From JALEFZ01 sp964564415 (GTDB lineage Bacteria > Bacteroidota > Bacteroidia > J057), in contig CAZMAV010000004.1 in NCBI GenBank assembly GCA_964564415.1, positions 62,001 through 126,000 of the forward strand: DNA of 64,000 nt, written 5' to 3'. The notes beneath the pieces are model-generated. The model searched no databases and was not told where the DNA came from. It saw only the letters and a program-made list of their open reading frames with translations. The position numbers and the translations under genes were made by a program. The stretch's first letter is position 1; the number at the start of each line of letters is the position of its first letter. This document shows positions 17,068 to 26,450 of this stretch, piece by piece.

Positions 17068-18531
17068 TTAGGAGTCACGCCAGAAGAAGGGAGAAAATAG
17101 CATGAGGACGGTAAACAATTCCAATCTCCCCAGTAGCATCAAAAAAGCAAGAAACCACTTTCCCACATCGGGAATCTGGGCAAAGTTTTGCGCGTCGCTA
17201 GGACCCACAATACCTATACCCGGACCTATATTCCCCAGGGTAGCGGCTACGACACCCAGGGCAGAGACAAAGTCAAGGCCCATGGCTGCCATGATAAAGG
17301 CTCCCGCCACAAAAAGAATGATGAAAACAATAAAAAAAGAGAGGATTCGGGAGACGACATCCTGAGGGATGGCTTTGTTGTTGAAGCGAACCGGAAGGAT
17401 GGCCTTGGGGTGGACCTGCCGCTTGAGTTCGAGGTAGGAGTTTTTAAAAATTACCAGAAACCGAACCAATTTCATGCCCCCGCTGGTGCTTCCTGCACAG
17501 GCCCCTGAAAACATAAGAATGAAAAAAAGGACCATCAAAAAAGAGCCCCAGGAGGTGTAATCCGCCGTACCAAATCCCGTGGTAGTAATGATGGCCAGTA
17601 TCTGAAATGATGAGTCCCTAAAGGCTTTTTCAAGGCTTATATCTCCTCTTAAAAATACCACCAGGCTTACAATGGCGATGAGAATCAGGCTCATAAAAAG
17701 ATACAGCCGGAATTCCTCGTTTTTCCAGAGGCGAATGGGTTTGCCCTGAATCACATAGTAGGTCAAGGCAAAATTGATCCCTGCCAAAAACATAAAAATG
17801 GTAACCACATACTGCACGTAGGGCGAAAAGGCTCCTATGCTGGCTTGGCGGGTAGAAAAACCACCGGTAGAGAGGGTAGCCATGGCATGGCAGGCAGATT
17901 CGAAGAAATTCATTCCCCCAAACATGAGCAGGATCAATTCGACCAGGGTCATGGAGACATAGACATACCACAGCCTTTTGGCGGTTTCTTGTATCCTCGG
18001 CGTGAGTTTGTCGGGCGTAGGCCCCGGCACCTCAGCGGCGTAGAGCTGCATCCCACCAATCCCGAGAAGGGGAAGTATGGCAATGGTAAGGACGATAATG
18101 CCCATCCCCCCAATCCAGTGAGTCATGGCCCGCCAAAAGTGAAGGCTCTCGGGTAGGGCTTCGATTTCCTGGCCCAATATCGAAGCTCCTGTGGTGGTAA
18201 AGCCCGACATGGTCTCAAAAAATGCATCCGTGTAGGAAGGAATAGCCCCTGTGGCGACATAAGGAATGGCTCCGATAAAAGACATGACAATCCATCCCAG
18301 CGATACGATGATATAGCCATCCCGCTTGCGGAGCTCCTTCTTTCTGGTCTCCGCCCTGCTGGCCCACCAACCCAAAAAACCCAAGAGGGCAGCTCCTATC
18401 CCCGATAAGAGTATGCCTTGGTGGGCTCCATCCTGATAGTAATAGGAAAAAGGAAGAGACAGCAGCATGGCAAGCCCGCTAAGGCCGGTCAGAAGACAGA
18501 GAATGTTGAAAATGGCGGCAAAATGAAACAT
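17068..18531 (-). CDS. trkH: TrkH-family potassium uptake protein
   Basis: 487 residues, integral inner-membrane protein with about ten membrane segments. It is the potassium-conducting subunit of the Trk system. The four pore-loop filters are visible: T-T-T-G-A-S near residue 114, S-T-G-G-F-S-T near 222, T-T-T-G-F-G-T-A near 315, and T-L-G-N-I-G-P-G in the last quarter. A short signal-like first segment starts at ATG 18531. Its usual cytoplasmic partner TrkA is not in this window. The gene is transcribed alone, divergent from the T9SS gene at 18881. Confidence 0.95.
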   Translation of the reverse strand: MFHFAAIFNILCLLTGLSGLAMLLSLPFSYYYQDGAHQGILLSGIGAALLGFLGWWASRAETRKKELRKRDGYIIVSLGWIVMSFIGAIPYVATGAIPSYTDAFFETMSGFTTTGASILGQEIEALPESLHFWRAMTHWIGGMGIIVLTIAILPLLGIGGMQLYAAEVPGPTPDKLTPRIQETAKRLWYVYVSMTLVELILLMFGGMNFFESACHAMATLSTGGFSTRQASIGAFSPYVQYVVTIFMFLAGINFALTYYVIQGKPIRLWKNEEFRLYLFMSLILIAIVSLVVFLRGDISLEKAFRDSSFQILAIITTTGFGTADYTSWGSFLMVLFFILMFSGACAGSTSGGMKLVRFLVIFKNSYLELKRQVHPKAILPVRFNNKAIPQDVVSRILSFFIVFIILFVAGAFIMAAMGLDFVSALGVVAATLGNIGPGIGIVGPSDAQNFAQIPDVGKWFLAFLMLLGRLELFTVLMLFSPFFWRDS

Positions 18532-18880
18532 GCTGCTGTGAATATATCAATTCCAGGCCTTTTCCCCGCCAAAGCCTCCCATTTATTCCCCACCAAGCAC
18601 AATCCAGGGTCAGGTCTATGTAAGAAAGCCCTCCTTTTTTTCCACAATAAATCCTGAGATGTAAAGGTTTTATAGTCGTGAATCAATCCTTCGTAGGAAG
18701 TATAGTTAATGATTTGTTAACCATTACTACTTAGTGAATGCAGTGTAGTGATGGTATTTTTGTAATTAAGACAGGTTAAGTGCGGAATGACAAGCTTTTT
18801 TGGCTTCTGAACATTCGTCTTCCTTCTCAACCCCACACAGACAAGATCCGCCCTTGATGTTGGATTAACCTAAACGACAA
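18532..18880. other. Divergent intergenic region trkH / T9SS protein
   Basis: 349 bases with no convincing gene. The right half holds a promoter-like sequence for the rightward gene and, just upstream of its -7 element, an inverted repeat CCATTACTAC (18721-18730) / GTAGTGATGG (18745-18754) with one G-T mismatch. I saw no clear promoter for trkH. Confidence 0.6.
18731..18762 (+). promoter_or_regulatory. Candidate Bacteroidota-type promoter for the gene at 18881
   Basis: TTAG at 18731-18734, a 20-base spacer and TATTTTTG at 18755-18762, close to the known consensus TTTG-N19/21-TAnnTTTG with one mismatch in the upstream element. The predicted 5' leader would be about 110 bases. The spacer is flanked by an inverted repeat that could hold a regulator. 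Confidence 0.45.
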
Positions 18881-21800
18881 ATGACTATGAAAAAAATTCT
18901 ACACTGCCTTGTGGGTATCTTACTCCTCACAGGCTCTCACTCCCTTTTTGCCCAGTGTGCCCCGGATCTCATTATTTCTGAGTACGTAGAGGGGAGCAGC
19001 AACAATAAGTACCTCGAAATTTACAATGGGACGGGCGGATCTGTTTCGCTGGGTGGATATACCATTGACATTTATTTTAATAACAATTCGACTCCTGGAA
19101 ACAGCATCCCATTGTCAGGTACATTGGCCGATGGAGCTACCTATATTGTGGCCAACTCTTCTGCAGGGGTCTTCAGTGGAACCGTAGACCTTGCCAGCGG
19201 ATCCCTAATTTTTAATGGAAACGATGCCGTTGTCCTGTCAAATTCAGGTACTCTCATAGACCAGTTGGGTGTCATCGCGGCAAATGTAGACTTTGGTAAA
19301 AACAAAACCCTGCGCCGCCAAACCTCCGTCATTACTCCCACCACCACCTATAATTCCAGCGAATGGATGGTACTCGGTACAGATGATGTCTCTGGCCTCG
19401 GGGCACACAGCATTAACTGTTCTGTAGCTCCCTGTACCCCTCCTGGCACAGGAACAGGAGTTTCCCTCACTCCCTACCTGTCCAACATGGAGATCAACCT
19501 AACTCCACCTCCCGGAGGAGCGGATGGCTACATGGTAGTTTTGAAAACCACCAACTCCATAGTCACTCCTACCAATGGTACTTCTTACGTGATCGGTGAT
19601 CCCTTTGATGGAGGCACCATTGTAGGTTTTGGAAGCAGCGACTCCATCGTGGCTAGCGGACTGAATCCCAATACGACCTATTTTGCCTTTGTTTTTGCCT
19701 TCAACGCAAGCGGCTGCCTGAATGGGCCTTCATATGCAGCTGCCATCAGCCCCACTCCCAGCGCCACCACCCTAACAGCCAATCCTAGCACCCTGCTTCC
19801 CGGAGACCTTACGGTGATCGGATACGACAACTATGCGGGTTCCTCTGCAGATAAAATCGTAGTTACCAATGCAAAGCCTCTGGGAACAGGCACGACCTTC
19901 ATCATCGGCAATCTCCTTTATGAAAACAAAGCTGCTGCAGGAGAGCAGACAGGAAAGTGGTACAATGGAAATGGAAATTTCAGCTTTGCCCCCCCTGTCA
20001 TCAATGTCACCTACGAGGGAAGCGGTATCCCCGCCGGAAGTGTCATCTGTATCGGAGTGGATGAATCTGGAATTGGGGATTTGGGAAGAATCAGCATAGG
20101 AGGAGTAGATGTTACCGCTCAGTTTTCTGATGATGGGGGAGACTTCGTCCAATTGGCGGTTTCTGCCCCTGATGCCATTTGGCTCATGCAAGGGACCTTC
20201 GTCGGCAGTCTGATGGATGGAAAAGGCGATAATTTCGGGCGCCTGACCAACGGCAGGGTGCTGGGAGCGATTCAGACCGCAGGAGCCTTTACCGATCTCA
20301 GTACTGCCGGAAATTCGGGGGGGAACAGAATTTCCAGGGTCCATCCCGATATCGAGTGCTTTGCCATAGATGCTGTAGGTTCTCCCTCAGGATTTTTTGG
20401 ATATTACGATATAACGGCCAATCCTACCAGCGGTACCCAGCACGACCTTCTCAAAAAAATTTCGGACTTCTCCACCAATTGGACTACGGGAACCACATCA
20501 GGGACCTCCGGAGACCCTGACAACATCAGCTCCATCCTTTGTGTGCCTTCTGTTTCCTTCACTTTTACCGCGCCAGCTGAGGCCGGAAACTGGATTGGTG
20601 ATACCGATACCGACTGGTTCAACTGCCTTAACTGGGATAACCTACAGGTGCCTGATAGCCTCACTGGCGTACTGGTAGGGAATGATGCCATAGCTGACTG
20701 CGAAATCGATGTGTCCGCCTCCACTCTTTCCACAAAATTTGGAAACATAGCAAAATGTAACGACCTGACCGTTAGCAGCCCTATCTATAAACTCGACCTA
20801 TCTTCCGGTTCAGAAGACAGCCTCTTTGTGTATGGTGATCTCATCCTGGAAGAAGGAGCGAGCTCCGCTGCTGACGATGGAGGTGAACTGGACATGGAGG
20901 ATGCAGGGGGAACAACCGGGGGTACCTTGCTCCTTTATGGGGAATGGATTGACAACAACCTTCCCTCAACCTTATTTTTAGAAGGAGAGGCATCTAAAGT
21001 TATCTTTGCCGGAAGCAGCCAACAAGTAATCAATGTAGCAGCTACCGCTTTAAGCCCCTCAGCAGGCGAAAGCTTCGCTTTCATGGAAATAGACAATCCT
21101 CAGGGCCTCGAAATTGATGGCCGCGTAGAAGTGAAGGAGGAACTCATCTTTAACGAAGGAATCATCACCTCAGCTAGTGGAACTCCCGATGGTTCGCAAA
21201 TTATGTCTGCCGTTAATGTTCTCGTCCTCGCCGATGATGCCACGGTCAGCGGGGCCAGCGATGCCAGCCACGTTACAGGTATTCTGGCCAAAATCGGAGA
21301 TGAAGATTTTACCTTTCCCGTAGGAGATGGCACCTATCTGAGGCCAGCCGCTTTGGAAGGAGGTAGCGGAGCTAGCCCCACAGATGAGTTCAGGATAGAA
21401 TACTTTTCTATGGACCCCGATGGACCCTTTACTGCCTCTAATATGATTGGAGTATCCGATGCCGAGTATTGGAACATCGAAAAGATGGGAATGACAGGAG
21501 TCGGCAAGGAAATAACCCTTGGATGGGACCAGGCCAAAAATTCCGATGTCAGCGACCCCAGCATTGTACGTCTGAATACCATTGCCAATCCCAGCACGAA
21601 TTTCTGGGAATTGGCAGGAGGAAGTGGCCAGTTAAGCTCGACGGGCTCTGGAAATACCGGCTTTGTAACCTCCCCAGAAGTAACCAATTTCAGTCCCTTT
21701 ACATTTACAGATGCCAATCCCCTCCCAATCGAACTGATCTATTTCCGCGGAGAAAGACAGGGCGATCAGGTTCTTTTGAACTGGGAAACCTCCTCTGAGA

Positions 21801-22270
21801 TCAACAACAGCCATTTTATCCTGGAAAGAAGTTCGGATAAAGAAAGCTTTAGGCCCCTCGGACAGGTCCCCGCCAGCGGTCGTCGGCAGGGAATCTACAA
21901 CTGGGTAGATCAGGAACCTCTGGTAGGAAGGAATTATTACCGTCTGATACAGGTAGACCTGGATGGCAGCCGTTCCGCATCACAGGTAGTCGAAGTCAGG
22001 CTGGCAGCTTATGAAACACTGAGCCTCCTACAGGCCTACCCAAATCCTGCTTCTGAGAAGCTCTTCCTCAATCTTCAAAGCCCCGAGGCTGGAAGCCTGG
22101 AGATCAAAGTTTTCACGACCAAGGGCCAGGCTGTAATGAAGGAACAAAAAGACATCCTTCAGGGAAGTCAGGTCTTACCCTTAGAAACTCATGCACTGGC
22201 CTCAGGACTCTATTTCTATCAGATAAACTTTAAGGGAAAAAGTATAAGGGGCAAATTCACCAAAAGATAA
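18881..22270 (+). CDS. Lamin-tail-domain protein secreted by the type IX system
   Basis: 1129 residues. Signal peptide ends near S-L-F-A-Q-C. Residues about 27-165 form a lamin tail domain (L-I-I-S-E-Y-V-E-G-S-S-N-N-K-Y-L-E-I-Y-N-G). Next is a fibronectin-III-like stretch (about 185-300), then a long beta-rich region with repeated G-x-x-x-x-D-E turns. The last ~75 residues are a type A T9SS sorting domain (A-Y-P-N-P-A-S, then S-G-L-Y-F-Y-Q-I and a final basic tail), which directs passage through the outer membrane and cell-surface attachment. Start may be ATG 18881 or ATG 18887. No catalytic motif recognised; an adhesive or matrix role is plausible. A strong terminator follows. Confidence 0.88.
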   Translation: MTMKKILHCLVGILLLTGSHSLFAQCAPDLIISEYVEGSSNNKYLEIYNGTGGSVSLGGYTIDIYFNNNSTPGNSIPLSGTLADGATYIVANSSAGVFSGTVDLASGSLIFNGNDAVVLSNSGTLIDQLGVIAANVDFGKNKTLRRQTSVITPTTTYNSSEWMVLGTDDVSGLGAHSINCSVAPCTPPGTGTGVSLTPYLSNMEINLTPPPGGADGYMVVLKTTNSIVTPTNGTSYVIGDPFDGGTIVGFGSSDSIVASGLNPNTTYFAFVFAFNASGCLNGPSYAAAISPTPSATTLTANPSTLLPGDLTVIGYDNYAGSSADKIVVTNAKPLGTGTTFIIGNLLYENKAAAGEQTGKWYNGNGNFSFAPPVINVTYEGSGIPAGSVICIGVDESGIGDLGRISIGGVDVTAQFSDDGGDFVQLAVSAPDAIWLMQGTFVGSLMDGKGDNFGRLTNGRVLGAIQTAGAFTDLSTAGNSGGNRISRVHPDIECFAIDAVGSPSGFFGYYDITANPTSGTQHDLLKKISDFSTNWTTGTTSGTSGDPDNISSILCVPSVSFTFTAPAEAGNWIGDTDTDWFNCLNWDNLQVPDSLTGVLVGNDAIADCEIDVSASTLSTKFGNIAKCNDLTVSSPIYKLDLSSGSEDSLFVYGDLILEEGASSAADDGGELDMEDAGGTTGGTLLLYGEWIDNNLPSTLFLEGEASKVIFAGSSQQVINVAATALSPSAGESFAFMEIDNPQGLEIDGRVEVKEELIFNEGIITSASGTPDGSQIMSAVNVLVLADDATVSGASDASHVTGILAKIGDEDFTFPVGDGTYLRPAALEGGSGASPTDEFRIEYFSMDPDGPFTASNMIGVSDAEYWNIEKMGMTGVGKEITLGWDQAKNSDVSDPSIVRLNTIANPSTNFWELAGGSGQLSSTGSGNTGFVTSPEVTNFSPFTFTDANPLPIELIYFRGERQGDQVLLNWETSSEINNSHFILERSSDKESFRPLGQVPASGRRQGIYNWVDQEPLVGRNYYRLIQVDLDGSRSASQVVEVRLAAYETLSLLQAYPNPASEKLFLNLQSPEAGSLEIKVFTTKGQAVMKEQKDILQGSQVLPLETHALASGLYFYQINFKGKSIRGKFTKR

Positions 22271-22615
22271 GTAGCCTCAAATCCCTAGGAAATCACTTTG
22301 GGCGGAGCAAAGAGTTGTCTCCCATAGACGAAGAAATTTCCTAACCTGGGTATCAAATAATTAAAATCCCGCCTCTTTAGACGCCGATTTCTGATGGAAA
22401 TCGGCGTTTCTTTTTCATGAATATGATAGTCTGTATATAAAATTCGCCTTTCCCCTACACAAATAAGCTATTCTCAGGAGGAGGTCGACCAAGAAATCGA
22501 AGACTTACAAAGGAAAATCCTCAAATTGGAGCAGAAAATGGAAGAAGCCAGAAATACTTCCTCCTAATCCCAGCAGCAATGGGTAAATAGCAAGAAAATT
22601 CTATATTTTACCCCT
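22271..22615. other. Intergenic region with terminator and a possible coding remnant
   Basis: 345 bases. It holds the terminator at 22381-22416 and an 8-bp inverted repeat TAGGAAAT/ATTTCCTA (22286-22293 and 22336-22343). A stop-free frame from 22430 to the TAA at 22565-22567 encodes about 45 residues, the last 30 of which look like coiled coil, but no ATG, GTG or TTG precedes that part in frame. It may be a gene remnant or chance. No complete gene seen. Confidence 0.5.
22381..22416 (+). terminator. Rho-independent terminator after the LTD/T9SS gene
   Basis: Perfect 11-bp stem ACGCCGATTTC / GAAATCGGCGT with a five-base loop TGATG, followed by TTCTTTTTC. It lies 110 bases past the stop codon of the T9SS gene and isolates the reductase gene downstream. 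Confidence 0.85.
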
Positions 22616-23857
22616 GTGCAAAAAGAATTTGACATCCTCATTGTAGGTGCAGGCCCTGCGGGTACTACTGCCGCCCTGAAATTTACCGACTCCAACTTGC
22701 GTGTAGGTCTTATCGACAAAGCCGTATTTCCCAGAGATAAAATCTGTGGAGATGCCCTGAGTGGAAAGGTGATTTCTGTATTGAAATATACCGATAAAGA
22801 GGTAGAAGAATCTCTCCACGATCAATCTCAAAAACTTCCCTCCTGGGGAATACGATTTGTAGCCCCAGGTGGAGAGAAGTTGGACGTTCCCTTCAAAAAA
22901 CAAGCTCCTGCAGGTCCGGGAAGGGCACCCGGATACATTGCCAAGCGCAGGGACTTCGATCATTTCCTATTAAAAGAGGTGAAGAAAAGGGGAGAGGTAG
23001 AGGTCATTGAAGGCAGGGCCATCGAAAAGATAGACTTTATCTCTTCCGAAGAGGGGTTTAAGGTGGAGGCCAGGGACCTGGACCTGCGCTGCCGCCTGAT
23101 CATCGGCGCAGATGGGGCTCACTCAGTGGTTCGTCGCTACCTGAGCCCCAGCCCACAGCCCAAAAAGAACCATGCTGCCGGCCTGAGATGCTATTATCAG
23201 GGGGTGAAGGGCTTTGCAGCAGAACAATACATCGAACTTCACTTCCTCGACCGCCTCCTTCCCGGGTACTTTTGGCTGTTTCCCCTTCAGGATGGGTGGG
23301 TCAATGCTGGCCTGGGACTCAGGTCAGATGTGGTCAGCAAAAAGAAAGTTAACCTCAAGGCTCTGTTTCGTCAGATCATTGAGGAGCATCCCCAGATCAG
23401 TCCACGATTCAAAGAAGCCAGGCCCATGGAGGAAATTAAGGGTTTTGGCCTTCCTCTAGGCTCCAAGTGGAGAAAAATTTACGGAGATGGCTTCATGCTG
23501 ACGGGAGATGCCGGCGGTCTGATCGATCCATTTTCGGGTGAAGGCATTGGCAATGCCATGATCAGCGGGAAGATCGCAACGGAAACAGCCCTCGAAGCCT
23601 TTGATCGTGGCGACTTTGGTGCTCAAAGCCTGGCGCCTTACGAGACCAAACTGCGAAAAAAAATTCAGCAGGAACTCAGGGTGAGCACCCAGATGCAAAA
23701 CCTCGCCAATCATGGATGGCTCTTCAATTTTGCTGTCAAAAAAGCCAATTCCAATCCAGCCCTTCAATCCATGATGTCCTCTATGTTTGACGACATCGAC
23801 ATTCGCAGTCAACTGAGCAAACCCAGCTTTTATTGGCGGCTACTTTGGGGGAAGTAG
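22616..23857 (+). CDS. FAD-dependent oxidoreductase, geranylgeranyl-reductase family
   Basis: 413 residues starting with GTG at 22616, which places the dinucleotide-binding motif G-A-G-P-A-G right at the N terminus as usual. Other family features: F-P-R-D-K-I-C-G-D-A-L-S-G near residue 42, I-I-G-A-D-G-A-H-S-V-V-R in the middle and G-D-A-G-G-L-I-D-P-F-S-G-E-G-I-G-N-A-M about residue 300 for FAD binding. Members reduce isoprenoid or other unsaturated substrates, or act as monooxygenases, so the substrate cannot be assigned. It overlaps the convergent glycosyltransferase gene by 18 bases at the 3' end. Cytoplasmic or membrane-associated. Confidence 0.88.
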   Translation: MQKEFDILIVGAGPAGTTAALKFTDSNLRVGLIDKAVFPRDKICGDALSGKVISVLKYTDKEVEESLHDQSQKLPSWGIRFVAPGGEKLDVPFKKQAPAGPGRAPGYIAKRRDFDHFLLKEVKKRGEVEVIEGRAIEKIDFISSEEGFKVEARDLDLRCRLIIGADGAHSVVRRYLSPSPQPKKNHAAGLRCYYQGVKGFAAEQYIELHFLDRLLPGYFWLFPLQDGWVNAGLGLRSDVVSKKKVNLKALFRQIIEEHPQISPRFKEARPMEEIKGFGLPLGSKWRKIYGDGFMLTGDAGGLIDPFSGEGIGNAMISGKIATETALEAFDRGDFGAQSLAPYETKLRKKIQQELRVSTQMQNLANHGWLFNFAVKKANSNPALQSMMSSMFDDIDIRSQLSKPSFYWRLLWGK

Positions 23858-25174
23858 GGGACGTTGCCTTTCCCATTTTTTCCAAAAGCAGCTGTAAAAA
23901 GCCACTGCGGCAGCTATTACAATCAAGGCTGTGGGAAGGGCAAAACGCGAGGCTCCGTAAGGCCCTGTTACCCCTGCCAGATAGGCTACCAGGACAAAAA
24001 GCGCGAGTCTAAAGGAGATAGGTATTTTTTTGTAGAACAAAAATCCTAGAAATCCCAGGGCCTTTACCAGATTAAAAATAAAAACAAAGGATAAGAATAA
24101 CAGGATACCCAGGGGTTGACGTTGGAGATAGTCCCAAACGGCCCGGTAGCCACCCTCGCTAAAGCTCCTGGAAAGTCCGGCCTCTGAACCTACCTTTTGT
24201 ATGCCCAGGAGGTGATAGAGGTCAAAGCGTCCCGGATCAAGGAAAAAATTGACCATTCCCCTGAGATGGTAGAGCAGGTAAAAGCCCTTATACTTCCACA
24301 TGATGTTCAGGCATCTTTCCTGCATAAGCTTCTGGCCCTGAGCAAAACTGGGAGCTCGAAGCGCATCCTGGTAAATATCGTCCGTAATTTTTACAGCTTC
24401 TTCCTCCCCTACCCGATTGATCAAAAGGTTGTAGGTGGTGAGTTGGAGCAGGTTGAGGCTCTGCACAGAGGAATAGTGAAAATAGCCCGTCCGCTGATAG
24501 TTGATCCCCTGATAGGTCAAAACCAAGGCAAGAGGCAATAAGGCAGGCAGAAGGATGAGGTATTTTTTCCATTTAAAAGCCAGATATCCCAATAAGATTA
24601 GATATGGCAGAAAAAAAAAGTACATCACAGGTTTGGTAAGCATGGCCAGCATCAGGAGGAGGCTCATGATCCAAAACCACTTCATTTGCTTTTTGCTCAA
24701 AGCCTGAAATGCAATCCAGATGCCTGCCGTAAGCAGGGTCTGAAAAAGAATTTCTGTCATGATGAGGTTGGCGTAAATATACTGGGCGGGAAGCAAAAGA
24801 AGAAAGGGCAAAATTACGAAGCGAAACCTTCTGGGGATGCGCCATTCATTCAGGGTGCGAAGCATGAGGTGTATGTTGAACAGACTCAGGATGATCTGCC
24901 AAAGCGCAACAAAGGCAGGATGATCCACCAAGCCCTTGCTCAACATGAGGAGAAAGGGATATAAGGGGGTCCTCCGGCTGTGGTGGGCAGGGTCATAGGC
25001 TTCTTCCCTGTCCTTGCTGTACCAACTGCCATTTTCCTCCATGTTTTCGGCAGCCGCCAAATATTCATAGGAGTCTACCAGGTACCAGCGCTCTTGATAG
25101 GACTGGTAGAAGAGGACAAGAATGTGGATGGCCAGCAAGGGAAGCCAAAAAATAAACAAACTTCTATTTAACAA
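23840..25174 (-). CDS. Membrane glycosyltransferase, GT-C (GT39/ArnT-like)
   Basis: 444 residues with about ten membrane segments. The first periplasmic loop after membrane segment 1 carries the acidic V-D-S-Y-E-Y-L segment and an S-R-R-T-P-L-Y-P-F motif, as in the lipid-sugar-dependent GT-C family (protein mannosyltransferase/ArnT type). Such enzymes move a sugar from a polyprenyl-phosphate carrier to an acceptor on the outer face of the inner membrane. Start is TTG 25174; no ATG lies before the first membrane segment. No surface-polysaccharide cluster surrounds it, so the acceptor is unknown. Confidence 0.78.
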   Translation of the reverse strand: MLNRSLFIFWLPLLAIHILVLFYQSYQERWYLVDSYEYLAAAENMEENGSWYSKDREEAYDPAHHSRRTPLYPFLLMLSKGLVDHPAFVALWQIILSLFNIHLMLRTLNEWRIPRRFRFVILPFLLLLPAQYIYANLIMTEILFQTLLTAGIWIAFQALSKKQMKWFWIMSLLLMLAMLTKPVMYFFFLPYLILLGYLAFKWKKYLILLPALLPLALVLTYQGINYQRTGYFHYSSVQSLNLLQLTTYNLLINRVGEEEAVKITDDIYQDALRAPSFAQGQKLMQERCLNIMWKYKGFYLLYHLRGMVNFFLDPGRFDLYHLLGIQKVGSEAGLSRSFSEGGYRAVWDYLQRQPLGILLFLSFVFIFNLVKALGFLGFLFYKKIPISFRLALFVLVAYLAGVTGPYGASRFALPTALIVIAAAVAFYSCFWKKWERQRPLLPPK

Positions 25175-25417
25175 TATCCTGAAGAATTTAATTCACCAAA
25201 GAAAGAAAGAAAATAGGACTCAGCCAGTCATGAGGAAGGATTTTTTTTCCTTTATCGAATCCTTTCCCTAAATTGGAGCTTGGAAGAAATTAATTTTTCT
25301 CCTTTTTCCAATTTTTCTGCTTTTCTCCAAAGCCAATCGGAAAAAAATTTACATGCCTCAGCTCAGCCTCGGAAACAAGCCATTCACTCTATACCTAGCT
25401 TAAGCGGATACCTCAAT

Positions 25418-26266
25418 ATGAAACTACCTACTCAAGCGGAGATCATACTCTATGATGCAGGCTTTTTGTTGCTCTATCTGCTGTTGTTTTTCGTAGCGAA
25501 ATGGACCAAGGGCCTCTTTTCCTCTTACAAACTGGACGAGCAACTCACCCATTACGACAACGATGCGGTTTCGGTGAGTTTTGCAGGGTATATCCTGGGT
25601 ATCACAGCTATCTTTTTGGGAGCTGTCCTGGGTCCAAGTTCATCCATCCTCGAAGATTTCATTTCGGTAAGCTCTTATTCCTTAGCGGGCATTATTTTGC
25701 TCAATTTCTCTCGCTGGCTCAATGGCAAAATCATTTTATATAAGTTTTCTGTAGACAAAGAAATCGTAAAGGATCAGAATCCCGGTACAGGTGTGGTCGA
25801 AGGAGCGATGTACGTGGCTTCAGGTCTCATCATAGGGGGTGCTATATCAGGTGAAGGAGGGGGTCCACTCATTTCCTTTGTCTTTTACCTGTTGGGGCAG
25901 CTTTGCCTGATCATATTTGGCTTGATTTACGTAAGGACCAGCCCCTACTCCGTTCACGACGAGATCGAGAAGGACAATACGGCTGCGGGCCTGGGTTTTG
26001 CAGGGGGGCTTATTTCCATAGGTATCATTGTCATGAAGGCGGTATCGGGAGATTTCATGGGATGGCAGCAGGACCTTACTGCCCTGGGGCTGGATGTGCT
26101 CATTATATTCGTCTACCTCATCGTGGTCCGCCTCATTTTTGATCGATTGGTATTGAGGAATTCGAATTTAACTGTGGAAATATCGACCGATCAAAACCTG
26201 GGGGCGGGCTTGCTGGAAATGATCGTGGCTATCAGTTTTTCAACTGTCCTTTATTTTGTCCTTTGA
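25418..26266 (+). CDS. DUF350-domain membrane protein (two copies)
   Basis: 282 residues from ATG 25418; the frame stays open upstream to 25280, but those residues are low-complexity and polar, so the internal ATG before the first membrane segment is preferred. The protein consists of two DUF350-like halves of about 130 residues, each with four membrane segments. Each half contains a related signature (D-A-V-S-V-S-F-A-G-Y-I-L-G-I in the first, N-T-A-A-G-L-G-F-A-G-G-L-I-S-I-G in the second), and each half closes with an (N-P/N-L)-G-(T/A)-G-(V/L)-(V/L)-E motif. Function unknown; stands alone. Confidence 0.8.
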   Translation: MKLPTQAEIILYDAGFLLLYLLLFFVAKWTKGLFSSYKLDEQLTHYDNDAVSVSFAGYILGITAIFLGAVLGPSSSILEDFISVSSYSLAGIILLNFSRWLNGKIILYKFSVDKEIVKDQNPGTGVVEGAMYVASGLIIGGAISGEGGGPLISFVFYLLGQLCLIIFGLIYVRTSPYSVHDEIEKDNTAAGLGFAGGLISIGIIVMKAVSGDFMGWQQDLTALGLDVLIIFVYLIVVRLIFDRLVLRNSNLTVEISTDQNLGAGLLEMIVAISFSTVLYFVL

Positions 26267-26450
26267 GAGATCGAAACAAAAAAATATATAGCCGAAATTA
26301 TAATTGCTTTATAATGAACGGTTTGTAAAAATTCCAATATTCTTCTACGCAATTTGGCATTTTCAAAAGACTATGATATTTCAAAAATCTTTGGAAAATC
26401 CTGCCTGGAAGAGTACTTTTTAAGGAAGTAATCATCAATAACTAATTTCT

